A stretch of 64,000 nucleotides of DNA from Pseudomonas saliphila (GCF_008638345.1 NZ_VTVA01000003.1:281007-345006), one strand, 5' to 3'; counted from the first letter of the stretch, positions 1 to 12,785 are shown. A program made the numbers and translations. The notes: generated by a model from the sequence alone, not told the origin.

Positions 1-226
1 GTTCGGAAAAAGCGACACCGGCCTGTCGATTTGACCGGTTCTGCTCGCGCAAAACCGGTGTAATGTATCCTGATGTGACATTCTTGGCAATCCAGGCGAC
101 ATCATAAACGACACCGGAAAGGGAAGCTGGGCCCGGCCCCGCAAGGTTTTATCACGCTCAAAAACCTCCCGCCAGACCGACCCCACACGAGGGAAAAAGT
201 TTCGGCCGACACCGATGGACCCGACG

Positions 227-1651
227 TCAAAGCAGAAATATTGTAGCCAGTCCAAGGAAAATGAAGAACCCACCGCTATCGGTTATTGCTGTAATCATCA
301 CACTGGCGCCAAGCGCCGGGTCGCGTCCCATACGCATTCTCGCCAGCGGGATAACCACCCCCATGATCGACGCCAGCAACATGTTCAGCGTCATGGCTGC
401 AAGCAGCACGATAGCCAGCGCCACGCTTGCATAGAGCCAGTAGGCGATCACTGAGAGCACTACACCCCAGAACAATCCATTGATCATGGCGACCAACGCC
501 TCCTTGCGGATAAGCCGTCTGCCGTGGGCAACCTGAACCTGACCGGTGGCAATGCCGCGCACAATCATGGTGATGGTCTGATTACCCGAATTACCACCGA
601 TGCCGGCCACGATCGGCATTAGCGCCGCCAGCGCCACCAGCTGCTCAATGGAATTCTCGAACAGCCCGATCACCCGGGATGCGATCAGGGCGGTACACAG
701 ATTCACTGCCAGCCAGGCCCAACGATTGCGTACTGACTTCCACACCGACGCGAAGATATCCTCTTCCTCGCGCAGGCCCGCCGCGTTGAGCGCTTCGGTT
801 TCACCTTCTTCACGGATATAGTCAACCATCACATCAATGGTCAAACGGCCTTGCAACCTGCCCTGCGCGTCAACCACTGGTGCAGATACCAGATCGTAGC
901 GTTCGAACGCCTGCGCAGCCTCGCCAGCATCATCCAGCGGGCCGAAAATGACTGGCTCGCCGGCCATGGCGTCATATACCAGCTCATCCGGCGAACCCAC
1001 CAGCAGGCGCTTGATCGGCAGAACGCCCTTCAGCACGCCTTCACCGTCGACCACAAACAGCTTGTCGGTGTGGTCAGGCAAGACTTCGAAGCGACGCAGG
1101 TAGCGGATCACCACTTCCAGCGATACATCATCCCTGATGGTGACCATGTCGAAATCCATCAAGGCCCCGACCTGGTCGTCATCGTAGGATAATGCTGATT
1201 GCAATCGCTCGCGCTGTTGCGCATCGAGCGTATCCATCAGTTCGCGTACCACATCACGTGGCAAGTCGGGCGCGAGATCAGCGAGCTCATCGGCGTCAAG
1301 ACTGTTAGCCGCCGCTATGATCTCGTAGTCGTCCATATCCGCTATGAGCGTTTCACGCACCGCATCGGATACTTCGAGGAGAATTTCCCCATCCCGCTCC
1401 GAACGTACGCGCTGCCATACCGCCAGCCGCTCTTCAAACGGAAGGGATTCGAGGATATAGGCAATATCGGCAGGGTGAAGCTCGTCAAGCAGACGCTGTA
1501 ACGCGATCAAGGATGCGCCATAGGCGAGACTGCCTTCAGTCTCTTCTACTGCTCCACGGTGATCACCGATACCGAGCTGATCGAGCAACAGGACAACTTG
1601 GTCAAGTCGATCCTGGAGACTGTCGGGGGAGTTGGGGCTGGAATCTGACAT
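227..1651 (-). CDS. mgtE: Magnesium transporter MgtE
   Basis: Inner-membrane Mg2+ channel/transporter of the MgtE family, 474 residues, the usual length. The N-terminal half is the acidic MgtE N domain, followed by a CBS pair (about residues 140-260, containing GALMDFDMVTI). The C-terminal third has about five hydrophobic helices, including the conserved PIVAGIGGNSGNQ pore region near residue 345. In the family the cytosolic N and CBS domains sense Mg2+ and close the pore. The start is the ATG preceded by GGGAAGCATCC. It is the last minus-strand gene before the window edge; the 226 bases beyond it hold no convincing gene. Confidence 0.95.
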   Translation of the reverse strand: MSDSSPNSPDSLQDRLDQVVLLLDQLGIGDHRGAVEETEGSLAYGASLIALQRLLDELHPADIAYILESLPFEERLAVWQRVRSERDGEILLEVSDAVRETLIADMDDYEIIAAANSLDADELADLAPDLPRDVVRELMDTLDAQQRERLQSALSYDDDQVGALMDFDMVTIRDDVSLEVVIRYLRRFEVLPDHTDKLFVVDGEGVLKGVLPIKRLLVGSPDELVYDAMAGEPVIFGPLDDAGEAAQAFERYDLVSAPVVDAQGRLQGRLTIDVMVDYIREEGETEALNAAGLREEEDIFASVWKSVRNRWAWLAVNLCTALIASRVIGLFENSIEQLVALAALMPIVAGIGGNSGNQTITMIVRGIATGQVQVAHGRRLIRKEALVAMINGLFWGVVLSVIAYWLYASVALAIVLLAAMTLNMLLASIMGVVIPLARMRMGRDPALGASVMITAITDSGGFFIFLGLATIFLL

Positions 1652-1777
1652 GGATGCTTCCCGAGGGGTCTGGCGGTACGTCAGCGAGACAGGCCAAGCG
1701 GCGCAATGTCTGGCAAGCCTGGTGTCAGCCTAGCAGTTTGTGCGTTCCGCCATACCTTCACCGATCAGGTGAGGAGC

Positions 1778-1810
1778 AAAAAAAAACCCACCGGCTTTAA
1801 CCAGTGGGTT
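1778..1810 (-). terminator. Rho-independent terminator after tRNA-Arg
   Basis: On the minus strand a stem AACCCACTGG / CCGGTGGGTT with a 6-base loop is followed by a run of about nine T. It lies 8 bp beyond the CCA end of tRNA-Arg and probably ends the rsmA-tRNA-Ser-tRNA-Arg transcript. Confidence 0.85.
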
Positions 1811-1817
1811 TTTCGTT

Positions 1818-1894
1818 TGGTGCACTCGGAAGGATTCGAACCTTCGACCGCTCGGTTCGTAGCCGAGTACTCTATCCAGCTGAGCTACGAGTGC
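1818..1894 (-). tRNA. tRNA-Arg (ACG)
   Basis: A 77-base cloverleaf on the minus strand: acceptor GCACTCG paired with CGAGTGC, discriminator A and encoded CCA (bases 1818-1820). The anticodon loop CTACGAA gives anticodon ACG (read as ICG after deamination). The T arm carries the GGTTCGAAT-type sequence. It lies downstream of tRNA-Ser, as in other pseudomonads after rsmA. Confidence 0.96.
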
Positions 1895-1991
1895 ATTGTG
1901 GGGCGTATTATAGGGCGTTAATTTCAACTGTCAAACATTTTTTTCTTTAGAATTCAGAAGCTAACGTCTGACTGCCACTACAACCACAAAG

Positions 1992-2082
1992 TGGCGGAGA
2001 GGGCGGGATTCGAACCCGCGATACCCTTTTGAGATATACTCCCTTAGCAGGGGAGCGCCTTCAGCCACTCGGCCACCTCTCC
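1992..2082 (-). tRNA. tRNA-Ser (GCT)
   Basis: A 91-base class II tRNA on the minus strand with a long variable arm. Acceptor GGAGAGG pairs with CCTCTCC, followed by discriminator G and encoded CCA. The anticodon loop CTGCTAA gives GCT. Located 58 bp after the rsmA stop. Confidence 0.96.
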
Positions 2083-2140
2083 GTAACGCGCTGAATATTA
2101 CCGATGCGCTCTGCCCAATGCAATGAAAACTTTAAGAAAT

Positions 2141-2326
2141 TTAAACGCTTGGCTCTTCACCTTTCTCTTTTTGAATACGCTGATAAATTTCCTCGCGATG
2201 AACGGCCACTTCTTTGGGCGCATTCACCCCGATGCGAACCTGGTTGCCCTTGACACCCAGCACGGTCACGGTTACTTCATCACCTACCATCAGGGTTTCA
2301 CCAACCCGACGAGTCAAAATTAGCAT
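2141..2326 (-). CDS. rsmA: Carbon storage regulator RsmA/CsrA
   Basis: A 61-residue dimeric RNA-binding protein that binds GGA motifs in mRNA leaders and represses or activates translation; in pseudomonads it is titrated by RsmY/Z-type sRNAs. The product starts [15 protein letters not shown] and carries the family core [18 protein letters not shown] and [11 protein letters not shown] chose the ATG at 2326 because AAGGAG sits just upstream and because this is the universal CsrA N-terminus; an in-frame ATG nine codons upstream is ignored. The position between lysC and tRNA-Ser is typical of Pseudomonas. Confidence 0.97.
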   Translation of the reverse strand: MLILTRRVGETLMVGDEVTVTVLGVKGNQVRIGVNAPKEVAVHREEIYQRIQKEKGEEPSV

Positions 2327-2474
2327 TCCTTTCTCCTTGATTTTGATCAGCACACAGCAGTCTGCAAAAACCGGCTAGTTGCCTGTCGGCCGCCTTGCTG
2401 GCATGGATGTTGACCACGCGATGCATCAGGGGTTCGATGCATCCTATGGTTAACTGATGCCGGGTAGCCAATAT

Positions 2475-2500
2475 GGCACGGCCTCCACAATAGCCGTGCC
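2475..2500 (-). terminator. Hairpin downstream of lysC
   Basis: A perfect 8-bp stem GGCACGGC / GCCGTGCC with a 10-base loop, 45 bp after the lysC stop. No T tract follows on either strand, so it may be a weak terminator or an mRNA-stabilising stem in front of rsmA. Confidence 0.4.
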
Positions 2501-2544
2501 CTCGAAAAGCTCCCAGAGGCGCTTGTTAGACTATGGACGACAAC

Positions 2545-3786
2545 TCAAAGACGATCAGCCCCTGATACTTCGGTATCCAGATCAAAGGCTGAGTGAAGTG
2601 AACGCACCGCGAGCTCAAGGTATTTTTCGTCGATCACCACCGAAATCTTGATTTCAGAGGTGGAGATCATCTGAATATTGATACCTTCTCGCGACAGCGC
2701 TTCAAACATCTTACTCGCCACACCCGCATGGGAGCGCATTCCAACGCCAACAATCGATACTTTTACGATCTTGCTGTCGCCAGCCACTTCGCGGGCCCCG
2801 ATCTCGGTAGCAATTTGACGCAGAATATCTTCGGTCTTGCGCACATCGTTGCGATTGACGGTAAAGGTAAAGTCAGTCGTATTATCCTTCGACACGTTCT
2901 GCACGATCATGTCGATCTCAATGTTCGCCGCGCTTACCGGCCCCAGGATCTTGAACGCCACACCGGGGGTGTCGGGCACGCCACGAATGGTCAGCTTGGC
3001 TTCGTCACGATTGAATGCGATGCCTGAAATGACGGGTTGTTCCATGGATGAGGCTTCCTCAAGGGTGATTAGCGTACCGGGACCTTCTTTGAAGCTATGC
3101 AGTACCCGTAGTGGAACACTGTATTTGCCGGCAAACTCGACCGCCCGAATCTGCAGCACCTTAGAGCCCAGACTGGCCATCTCGAGCATTTCCTCGAAGG
3201 TGATCTGGTCCAGTCGCCGGGCACTTTCGACAACGCGCGGATCGGTGGTATAGACCCCGTCGACGTCGGTATAGATCTGGCATTCGTCGGCTTTGAGCGC
3301 CGCTGCCAAGGCGACGCCTGTGGTGTCAGAGCCTCCACGACCCAGCGTGGTGATGTTGCCCTGCTCATCCACGCCCTGAAAGCCTGCAACGATGACCACC
3401 CTGCCCGCGTCCAGATCAGTGCGAATCCTGGTTTCGTCAATGTGCTGGATCCGGGCCTTGTTGAAGGCATTGTCGGTCACAATGCGCACCTGGGATCCGG
3501 TGTAGGACACCGCCGGCACATCAATGGCTTTCAATGCCATGGCCAGCAGGCCAATAGTGACCTGCTCGCCGGTCGACAGGATCACGTCCAGCTCCCGGGC
3601 ATCAGGATCGGTCTGCACCTGGCGCGCCAGCTCAATCAGGCGGTTGGTCTCGCCGCTCATGGCAGATACCACCACCACGAGATCATCTCCCCGGGCCCTG
3701 AAGCCTTTTATCTTCTCGGCGACCTGGCAGATGCGCTCGACACTGCCAACCGAGGTACCGCCAAATTTCTGGACAATAAGTGCCAT
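2545..3786 (-). CDS. lysC: Aspartate kinase
   Basis: Phosphorylates aspartate to start the lysine/threonine/methionine (diaminopimelate) pathway in the cytoplasm. 413 residues, the length of the alpha-type enzyme. The N-terminus has the kinase signature KFGGTSVG (residues 7-14), then FQGVDEQGNITTLGRGGSDT in the catalytic domain. Two ACT domains occupy the C-terminal about 150 residues (for example TIRGVPDTPGVAFKILGPV and VSIVGVGMRSHAGVASKMF), which in the family bind lysine and threonine for feedback inhibition. It follows alaS on the same strand with an 81-bp gap. Confidence 0.97.
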   Translation of the reverse strand: MALIVQKFGGTSVGSVERICQVAEKIKGFRARGDDLVVVVSAMSGETNRLIELARQVQTDPDARELDVILSTGEQVTIGLLAMALKAIDVPAVSYTGSQVRIVTDNAFNKARIQHIDETRIRTDLDAGRVVIVAGFQGVDEQGNITTLGRGGSDTTGVALAAALKADECQIYTDVDGVYTTDPRVVESARRLDQITFEEMLEMASLGSKVLQIRAVEFAGKYSVPLRVLHSFKEGPGTLITLEEASSMEQPVISGIAFNRDEAKLTIRGVPDTPGVAFKILGPVSAANIEIDMIVQNVSKDNTTDFTFTVNRNDVRKTEDILRQIATEIGAREVAGDSKIVKVSIVGVGMRSHAGVASKMFEALSREGINIQMISTSEIKISVVIDEKYLELAVRSLHSAFDLDTEVSGADRL

Positions 3787-3867
3787 CGTATTGCACCAAC
3801 CCCCATAGCGAAATCGGAAAACCCGATCATTCTCCAGGCATCACAGATGCCCGGGCCTTTAGTGCCT

Positions 3868-6486
3868 TTACCCCAGCAACATATTCAGTGCTTCGGCCAA
3901 CGCATTGTCCAGGGCCGCAACATCGGTGCCGCCGCCCTGAGCCATGTCGGGACGTCCACCGCCCTTGCCGCCTACTAGCGCCGCGGTGTTGCGAATCAGA
4001 TCACCTGCTTTGACGCGGGCGGTCAGATCTTTAGTCACACCAGCGACGAGGATAACCTTACCGTCCAGCTCACCGCCCAACAGAATAACCGCCGAACCCA
4101 GCTTGTTTTTCAGCTGATCGATCAGCGCCAGCAATGACTTACCATCCTGACCGTCGACCCGCTTGACCAGTACCCGCATGTCGCCAAGCTGCTGCGCCTC
4201 GGCCGCCATATCGGTGCCCGCTGCGCTGGCGGCCTTGGCCTTGAGCTGTTCCAAATCCTTCTCCAGCTGGCGGTTGCGCTCGATCAGACCGGTCAGCTTG
4301 TCGATCAGGTTGTCGCGGCTGCCTTTCACCAGCTGGGCGACCTGCTGGAGCTGCTTTTCCGCTTCGGCCATGTGTGCCAATGCCGCCTTGCCGGTGACCG
4401 CCTCGATACGCCGGACCCCTGATGCAATACCGCTTTCGCTGACAATCCGCAGCAAGCCAATGTCACCGGTGCGGCTCACATGGGTACCGCCACAGAGTTC
4501 GACCGAGAAGCCATTACCCATCGTCAGCACGCGCACTTCATTGCCGTACTTCTCGCCGAACAGCGCCATAGCGCCTTTTTGCTTAGCGGTTTCGACATCG
4601 GTCAGCTCAATCTTCACTTCGGTATTGAGCAGGATCTGCTCATTGACGATATCTTCCAGCGTCTGCAGTTGCTCAGGCGTGATGGCTTCGAAATGACTGA
4701 AATCGAAACGCAGGCGCTGGCTGTCGACCAGCGAGCCTTTCTGCTGCACATGCTCACCCAGCACCTGACGCAATGCCGCGTGCAGCAGGTGCGTGGCCGA
4801 ATGGTTGAGTTTGGTAGCCTGGCGCACGCCTTCCTCGACAACCGCCTTGATTGAGGCGCCAACACTCAGGCTGCCGCTGGCCACGATCCCATGGTGCAGG
4901 TGGGCATTACCGGCCTTGGTGGTGTCGCGTACATCGAAACGTACGCCCGCGCTTTCGAGGTAACCGGTATCGCCAATCTGACCGCCCGATTCCGCATAAA
5001 ACGGCGTCTGATCCAGAATGACCACGCCCTTCTCGCCCTCGACCAGACTATCGACTTGCTGACCGTCACGGTACAGCGCCAAAATCTTGCCGGCGCCGGT
5101 GGTGCCTTCGTAACCCTGGAAACGGGTTTCGGCATCGACTTTCACCAGGCTGTTGTAGTCCAGACCAAACTGGCTGGCGGACCGGGCGCGCTTGCGCTGC
5201 GCCTCCATAGCTGCTTCGAAACCGGCTTCATCCAGCGTCAAGCCACGCTCACGGGCGATATCGCCGGTCAGGTCCATGGGGAAGCCAAAGGTGTCATACA
5301 GTTTGAACACCACCTCGCCGGGAATTTCATTGCCCTGAAGATCCGCCAGATCCTGCTCGAGAATCCGCAGGCCCTGTTCAAGCGTCTTGGCAAATTGCTC
5401 TTCTTCGGTTTTCAGTACACGTTCGATATGCGCCTGCTGAGCCTTGAGTTCGGGAAAAGCGTCGCCCATCTCGGCAACCAGACCCGCAGCAATTTTGTGA
5501 AAGAAAGGTCCTGACGCGCCCAGCTTGTTCCCGTGGCGACAAGCGCGGCGGATGATCCGGCGTAACACGTAGCCGCGCCCTTCGTTGGACGGCAGCACAC
5601 CGTCAGCGATCAGGAAACTGCAGGAACGGATATGATCGGCCACGACTTTCAGTGACGCAGCGTTGTTCTGCTCGCAGCCAATGGCTACTGCCGCAGCTGT
5701 CAGCAGGTTCTGGAACAGATCAATATCGTAGTTGGTATGCACTTTCTGCATCACCGCACTCACCCGCTCCAGGCCCATGCCTGTGTCCACGCTGGGTGCC
5801 GGTAGCGGATGCATCACACCATCGGCGGTGCGATTGAACTGCATGAACACCAGGTTCCAGATTTCGATATAGCGGTCACCGTCTTCGTCCGGACTACCCG
5901 GCGGGCCGCCCCAGATATGCTCGCCATGATCGAAGAAGATTTCGGTACAGGGACCGCACGGACCGGTATCGCCCATCGCCCAGAAGTTATCCGAGGCGTA
6001 GGGGGCGCCCTTGTTGTCGCCGATACGCACCATCCGCTCGACCGGCACGCCGATTTCCTTGGTCCAGATATCAAAGGCTTCGTCATCATCGGCGTAGACC
6101 GTGACCCAGAGCTTTTCAGACGGCAGATTCATCCACTGTTCGGAGGTCAGAAACGCCCAAGCGTATAGGATTGCATCACGCTTGAAATAATCGCCAAAGC
6201 TGAAATTCCCGAGCATTTCGAAAAATGTGTGATGCCGCGCGGTATAGCCGACGTTCTCCAGATCGTTGTGCTTGCCACCGGCACGCACACACTTCTGGCT
6301 GCTGGTGGCGCGGGTATAGGCACGCTTGTCCAGCCCGAGGAAACAGTCCTTGAACTGATTCATGCCGGCATTGGTGAACAGCAGTGTCGGGTCGTCCGCC
6401 GGAACCAGCGAACTTGAGGCGACACGGGTGTGCCCCTGGCCTTCAAAGAAACGAAGGAAGGCTTCACGAATTTGTGCGCTTTTCAT
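3868..6486 (-). CDS. alaS: Alanyl-tRNA synthetase
   Basis: Charges tRNA-Ala and edits mischarged Ser/Gly. 872 residues, full length. The class II catalytic domain begins [17 protein letters not shown]. The editing domain has the zinc-binding motifs HSATHLLH and CGGTH, and the C-Ala domain ends with the glycine-rich [15 protein letters not shown]. Start set at 6486 ([10 protein letters not shown]), the canonical N-terminus, rather than an in-frame ATG 36 codons upstream. The order alaS-lysC-rsmA is conserved in Pseudomonas; what is unusual is that aruG rather than aruE and its neighbour lies upstream. Confidence 0.97.
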   Translation of the reverse strand: MKSAQIREAFLRFFEGQGHTRVASSSLVPADDPTLLFTNAGMNQFKDCFLGLDKRAYTRATSSQKCVRAGGKHNDLENVGYTARHHTFFEMLGNFSFGDYFKRDAILYAWAFLTSEQWMNLPSEKLWVTVYADDDEAFDIWTKEIGVPVERMVRIGDNKGAPYASDNFWAMGDTGPCGPCTEIFFDHGEHIWGGPPGSPDEDGDRYIEIWNLVFMQFNRTADGVMHPLPAPSVDTGMGLERVSAVMQKVHTNYDIDLFQNLLTAAAVAIGCEQNNAASLKVVADHIRSCSFLIADGVLPSNEGRGYVLRRIIRRACRHGNKLGASGPFFHKIAAGLVAEMGDAFPELKAQQAHIERVLKTEEEQFAKTLEQGLRILEQDLADLQGNEIPGEVVFKLYDTFGFPMDLTGDIARERGLTLDEAGFEAAMEAQRKRARSASQFGLDYNSLVKVDAETRFQGYEGTTGAGKILALYRDGQQVDSLVEGEKGVVILDQTPFYAESGGQIGDTGYLESAGVRFDVRDTTKAGNAHLHHGIVASGSLSVGASIKAVVEEGVRQATKLNHSATHLLHAALRQVLGEHVQQKGSLVDSQRLRFDFSHFEAITPEQLQTLEDIVNEQILLNTEVKIELTDVETAKQKGAMALFGEKYGNEVRVLTMGNGFSVELCGGTHVSRTGDIGLLRIVSESGIASGVRRIEAVTGKAALAHMAEAEKQLQQVAQLVKGSRDNLIDKLTGLIERNRQLEKDLEQLKAKAASAAGTDMAAEAQQLGDMRVLVKRVDGQDGKSLLALIDQLKNKLGSAVILLGGELDGKVILVAGVTKDLTARVKAGDLIRNTAALVGGKGGGRPDMAQGGGTDVAALDNALAEALNMLLG

Positions 6487-6661
6487 AATCCCCTTACCAG
6501 AACAGGTCAGCCGGACAGTGAGGACATAATGTCTGTCACCAAGGCCAAAGGCCGCATTATATAGGTATGAACGCCCAGCGTGCATTAGCAGCACGCTGGA
6601 TAATCCCTATCGTATCAATAGACTCACCTGAGCGCGGTCAGGTCAGGTCATTGGCAGCCGT

Positions 6662-7681
6662 TCAGGCCTGGCGGGCGCACAAGGATACGGCTCGTACCGG
6701 CGTGCCAGCACGCACGCCGAGGCGCGCGGCGGTTTCCGGCGCCACCACCAGGGTGCCTGCGGCAACCCGTGCGGGCGCGCAAGTGATGCGGCAGCCTTCG
6801 CGTCCGCGATTATGGATGAGAAAGGATTCGGCGGTGTCACCGGGCGTGCCGGTGGCCAGCACCAACACCTGACTCTCATGAATAGCGCGAATCTGCTTCA
6901 GTGGCGCTTCAAGTGTTGCGCCGCCATCGAAGATGTCGATATAGCCCTGGTAGCTCATACCCTCTTCCTGAGCCATTTCCAGATTGGACTCCGAATCGGG
7001 ATGCACCTTGCCCATCGCGTTCCGCGCTTCTTCGCTGAGAAAACAGGCGTAGAGTGGAAACTTCGGCATCATCTCGGCAATAAACGCCTTGCTGCCGATC
7101 CCCGTCAGATAGTTCGCACGCGAGAATTCCATACGGAAGAAGTGCCTGCCCAGGCTTTCCCAGAAGGGCGAACGGTCCTGCGCGTCCGAGACGCCGCGCA
7201 TTTCAACAATCACTCGTGAAGAGAACGACTGCGGGAATTCGGCCATGAACATGAAACGCGCCTTGGACAATAACCGGCCTACCTGGCCACCACGGTGCTG
7301 CGGCTCGAGATACAGCGAGCACAGCGCCGACGCCCCGGTCAGATCATTCACCAGAAACAGCGTTGGATGCTGACGATAGACCTGTAATTCGCGGCTCGCC
7401 GTAACGGTAAGCCCCAGGCGATAGCTATACCAGGGATCGCGCAGACCGGCGGCGGCGAGCATCCCGGTGGTGCCGATAATGTTGCCGCTTTCATCCTCAA
7501 GCACCAGCAGGTAATCCGCGTCAGCCTTCTCGACTTCGCCGCGAAAGCTGGCTTCAACGTTGCGCAAACGGCGACTGAGGTCTTCTTCACTGGCGGGCAG
7601 CGTGGTCAGCACCGCTCCTGCAGTAACCGCCAATTGGGTCAGGCTCGCCAGATCACTGACGCGTGCAGCACGAACCAGCAT
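6662..7681 (-). CDS. aruG: Arginine N-succinyltransferase, beta-type subunit
   Basis: Second of two tandem paralogues of the AstA family; with AruF it forms the enzyme that transfers succinyl from succinyl-CoA to arginine (or ornithine), the first step of the AST pathway. 339 residues, starting MLVRAARVSDLASLTQLA; AstA core blocks include SLYLEPQHRGGQVGRLLSKARF and EMRGVSDAQDRSPFWESLGRHFF. The start codon lies one base after the aruF stop, so translation is probably coupled. In P. aeruginosa aruD, aruB and aruE follow; here the next gene, 175 bp on, is alaS. Confidence 0.94.
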   Translation of the reverse strand: MLVRAARVSDLASLTQLAVTAGAVLTTLPASEEDLSRRLRNVEASFRGEVEKADADYLLVLEDESGNIIGTTGMLAAAGLRDPWYSYRLGLTVTASRELQVYRQHPTLFLVNDLTGASALCSLYLEPQHRGGQVGRLLSKARFMFMAEFPQSFSSRVIVEMRGVSDAQDRSPFWESLGRHFFRMEFSRANYLTGIGSKAFIAEMMPKFPLYACFLSEEARNAMGKVHPDSESNLEMAQEEGMSYQGYIDIFDGGATLEAPLKQIRAIHESQVLVLATGTPGDTAESFLIHNRGREGCRITCAPARVAAGTLVVAPETAARLGVRAGTPVRAVSLCARQA

Positions 7682-7682
7682 A

Positions 7683-8702
7683 TCAAGCCTCCCTGACAAG
7701 TCTGAGGGTGTCGCCGGCATCCACCTGAAGCAGGTCGGCCTGCTCTGCCGAAAGCACCAGTGGTGCATCCGCACGGCAGGTCAGACGCAATGCGCAGGCC
7801 CGATACTCGGCAACTTGAGTGTTCGCAGCCAGCCAGAGGGCATCGGCTGGCTCCGGGACGCCTATTTCCACCTGCGCCACCTGACTGGTAGCCACGGTGC
7901 GCAGCGCAGCGGTTCTGGCTTGAACCACCGGCCCGCCATCGAAGATGTCTATATAGTTGTCCGTCTCGAAGCCTTCACGCATCAGAATGTCGAAAACCGC
8001 CTGAGCCGTTGGATGCACCTGGCCAATCACCTCCTGCGCTTCATCCGATAGCATCGGCACGTAGATGGGATACCCCGGCATCAGTTCGGCGAGGAAATTG
8101 CGGCCACGACTGCTGCCGATCTGCTCCGCCTCGCTATAGCTGACTGCGAAGAAATGCCGGCCTACCGCATCCCAGAAGGGCGCATTGCCGCCATCACTGA
8201 TGCCGACGATTTCTGCCGCGGTGGATTCTGCGAAACGCTGCGGATGACTGGCCATGAATAACAACCGCCCCAGCGCATTCAGCTCGCGGGCGCTGGATTG
8301 CGATCTGGCTGCTGGCTCCAGATGGAAACCCGTCAGCAGGCTGTGCCCGGTCAGATCGTGACACAAGGACAACACGTGAATCCGGTTATGCAGGCCCAGC
8401 TCGCCCGACGCATGCACAAAGGTTTCATTGCGGAAGGTATAGAACGGCTGGCTGAATCCTGCAGCGGCGATCACGCTGCTACAGCCAGCGAGCCGCCCCG
8501 ATGACTTGTCTTCCAGCACGAACAGATAACGCTCTTCCCCACTGAAGACAACGTCTTCCGCCATCGATGCCACCGAGGCCTCGATGATATCGACCAGGCG
8601 TTGACGCTCGGCCGGCAGCGCCGTGACGCCCACCGGGCTGGCGCTGGCAAGCCGCTCTATTTCAGGCAGGTCAGCCAGGGTGCATAAACGTTGAATGAGC
8701 AT
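7683..8702 (-). CDS. aruF: Arginine N-succinyltransferase, alpha-type subunit
   Basis: First AstA-family subunit, 339 residues, same length as its neighbour aruG and clearly homologous to it (FWDAVGRHFFAVSYSEAEQIG here against FWESLGRHFFRMEFSRANYL there). The N-terminus MLIQRLCTLADLPEIERLA matches the acyltransferase fold of the family. It starts 15 bp after aruC on the same strand, so aruC-aruF-aruG form one operon. Confidence 0.94.
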   Translation of the reverse strand: MLIQRLCTLADLPEIERLASASPVGVTALPAERQRLVDIIEASVASMAEDVVFSGEERYLFVLEDKSSGRLAGCSSVIAAAGFSQPFYTFRNETFVHASGELGLHNRIHVLSLCHDLTGHSLLTGFHLEPAARSQSSARELNALGRLLFMASHPQRFAESTAAEIVGISDGGNAPFWDAVGRHFFAVSYSEAEQIGSSRGRNFLAELMPGYPIYVPMLSDEAQEVIGQVHPTAQAVFDILMREGFETDNYIDIFDGGPVVQARTAALRTVATSQVAQVEIGVPEPADALWLAANTQVAEYRACALRLTCRADAPLVLSAEQADLLQVDAGDTLRLVREA

Positions 8703-8717
8703 CGACGGCGCCCCGGC

Positions 8718-10996
<2,279 letters not shown>

Positions 10997-11097
10997 CAGC
11001 CGACCTGCGCGCACTCATTAACACGAATAGGCTCCGTTCGAGCTATAAACAGTGACGCATTGTGCCACAAGCGGTTGAAACTGGCACCGCGCGGACA

Positions 11098-11129
11098 ATA
11101 AAAAGGCGCACCCCGCGGAGTGCGCCTTT
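11098..11129 (-). terminator. Rho-independent terminator after the SDR gene
   Basis: A 9-bp stem AAAGGCGCA / TGCGCCTTT with a 10-base loop and a T-rich tail on the minus strand, 21 bp beyond the SDR stop codon. Confidence 0.8.
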
Positions 11130-11150
11130 AACCTGGACCGTCGCCAGACG

Positions 11151-11969
11151 TCATGGCGTAGACGTGGCCAGTCGTTTCTCCATCAACCGCGTCATCTCGG
11201 CATAGACCGCGTCGGGATTGGTCTGTTTCAGCGCCCACGCCTGCCGCCCGCTTTCGTGCGGCAAGATCATGAATCGCCCTGCTTCGCTCTGCGTATAAAT
11301 ACTCTCTGCCACCTCCGCAGCCGATATCGGAGAGCTTTGCAGCAACTTGGCAATCTGGTCCTTGGAGGCCTGGTCCGGGCCGCGGTAGGAATCCAGCAAA
11401 TTAGTCTGGAAGAACGACGGGCAGGCTACATTGACCTCTATGCCCAGCGGCTTAAGCTCTGCCAGCAGACTCTCTGACAGCGCGACCACGCCCGCCTTGG
11501 CGACGTTGTAGTTGCTCATGCCCGGGGACTGCATCAAGGCCGCCATCGACGCAATATTGATGATGCGCCCGCTACGCTGCCGGGTCAGCATCGGCACGAA
11601 TGCCTTGCAGCCTTTGACCACGCCCATCAGGTTGACGCTGATCTGCCACTCCCAGTCCTCGAGCGTGAGCTCCCAGAACAGTCCGCCCGAGGCAACGCCA
11701 GCATTGTTGATAAGCACGTCAATGCCCTCCATGCGCTCCTGGCAGCTTTGCGCGAGCGCCGCGAGCTGGCTGAAATCCCGCACATCACACCGCTGAGTAA
11801 ACCCCCATCCGCCCGCCTCCCTGACCATCGCGAGAGTTTCTACCAAGCCGTCGTCATGAATATCGGCAAGCGCCAGCTGCGCCCCTTCCCGCGCGTAACG
11901 CAACGCCAATTCGCGCCCCAGTCCGCTACCCGCCCCTGTGATAACTACCCGTTGCCTCGAACTCTGCAT
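11151..11969 (-). CDS. SDR-family oxidoreductase
   Basis: Classical short-chain dehydrogenase/reductase, 272 residues. The Rossmann nucleotide motif is TGAGSGLGRELALRYA near the N-terminus, NNAG occurs in DVLINNAGVASGG, and the catalytic set Ser...Tyr-x-x-x-Lys is seen in NIASMAALMQSPGMSNYNVAK. The substrate cannot be told from sequence. Start placed at MQSSRQRVVITG, which has GGGAG seven bases upstream. It is between its own terminator and the DTW-domain gene and shows no obvious link to arginine metabolism. Confidence 0.85.
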   Translation of the reverse strand: MQSSRQRVVITGAGSGLGRELALRYAREGAQLALADIHDDGLVETLAMVREAGGWGFTQRCDVRDFSQLAALAQSCQERMEGIDVLINNAGVASGGLFWELTLEDWEWQISVNLMGVVKGCKAFVPMLTRQRSGRIINIASMAALMQSPGMSNYNVAKAGVVALSESLLAELKPLGIEVNVACPSFFQTNLLDSYRGPDQASKDQIAKLLQSSPISAAEVAESIYTQSEAGRFMILPHESGRQAWALKQTNPDAVYAEMTRLMEKRLATSTP

Positions 11970-12117
11970 AATCGCTCCCGGTTCCATGCGGCCCTGCGCC
12001 AGAACGCTTTTCAGTGGCCTGTTGTTGTTATTCGATACTCATCCAGTTTAGCGGCAAGCGGACCGGTAACTCTTGCGACGCGACCCAAAATAAGCGCGGC
12101 GAATAGCACGCACGCAG

Positions 12118-12771
12118 TCAGACCCTAGAGGGGTGATTCCGATGGAAGCGCTCTTCGCCCATGGCTTCGATCTGACCGTTGATCAAGGCCTCGAACGGGG
12201 TGAGTAATGCGCGAAAATCAGTATCGGGCTCAATAATATTCAGCGCTGCCACCCCGGCCTCAACAGTCGATAGCGCGCCCTCCATCGGCGCCTTGCGCAC
12301 TCGATAGCGACTATGCAACCCCGCCGGCAGGGCGACACGGGGCAGATGCTGTAATACCGGATTGAGATACAGAAGCTTGCGTGCCTTGCGCCAGGTGCCA
12401 TCCAGCAGTACCAGCCGACGCGGTCGATCGTCGTCTGCAGCGCAGGAGATTAACGTCGCCTGGGCGCCAGGAAATAACAATTCGGTACGCCAGCGGGGAT
12501 CCTGTAGCTGCTGATACCAGGCACAGTCTTCAGACAACTGTTCGGTAATCAGCAGATGCGCATTCTTCAGTCCACGCACCAACAACCTTGCGGTATTCAG
12601 CGGATGGCGCTGCTCGCTTGGATGCTGAATGACCAGCAGGCTGGTGCGCGAATCCAGATCTGGTATGAGGCTACACAGGCAATGGCTGACCGGTCGTGCG
12701 CAGGCAGCACACCAGGGTCGTCGATTTGGGCAGGTGGTCATTCGGCTAACCGACATCTCAGGACTGGCCAT
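12118..12771 (-). CDS. DTW-domain tRNA-uridine aminocarboxypropyltransferase
   Basis: 217 residues of the DTW (TapT/YfiP) family, which adds a 3-amino-3-carboxypropyl group from SAM to uridine in the tRNA variable loop. Seen: an N-terminal zinc-ribbon-like set CAACARPVSHCLC, the conserved HPSEQRHPLNTARLL block, and LLDGTWRKARKLL, where the family DTW triad reads as DGTW. Start uncertain: ATGs also occur at 12756 and 12741, and none has a strong ribosome site. The gap to the radical SAM gene is only 14 bp, so the two may be co-transcribed. Confidence 0.85.
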   Translation of the reverse strand: MASPEMSVSRMTTCPNRRPWCAACARPVSHCLCSLIPDLDSRTSLLVIQHPSEQRHPLNTARLLVRGLKNAHLLITEQLSEDCAWYQQLQDPRWRTELLFPGAQATLISCAADDDRPRRLVLLDGTWRKARKLLYLNPVLQHLPRVALPAGLHSRYRVRKAPMEGALSTVEAGVAALNIIEPDTDFRALLTPFEALINGQIEAMGEERFHRNHPSRV

Positions 12772-12785
12772 GTTAACGCGCCTGA

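Noticed and set aside
143..166. Hairpin AGGTTTT...AAAACCT beyond mgtE
   Set aside because: Short, AT-rich stem about 60 bp past the stop without a proper T tract; not convincing as a terminator.
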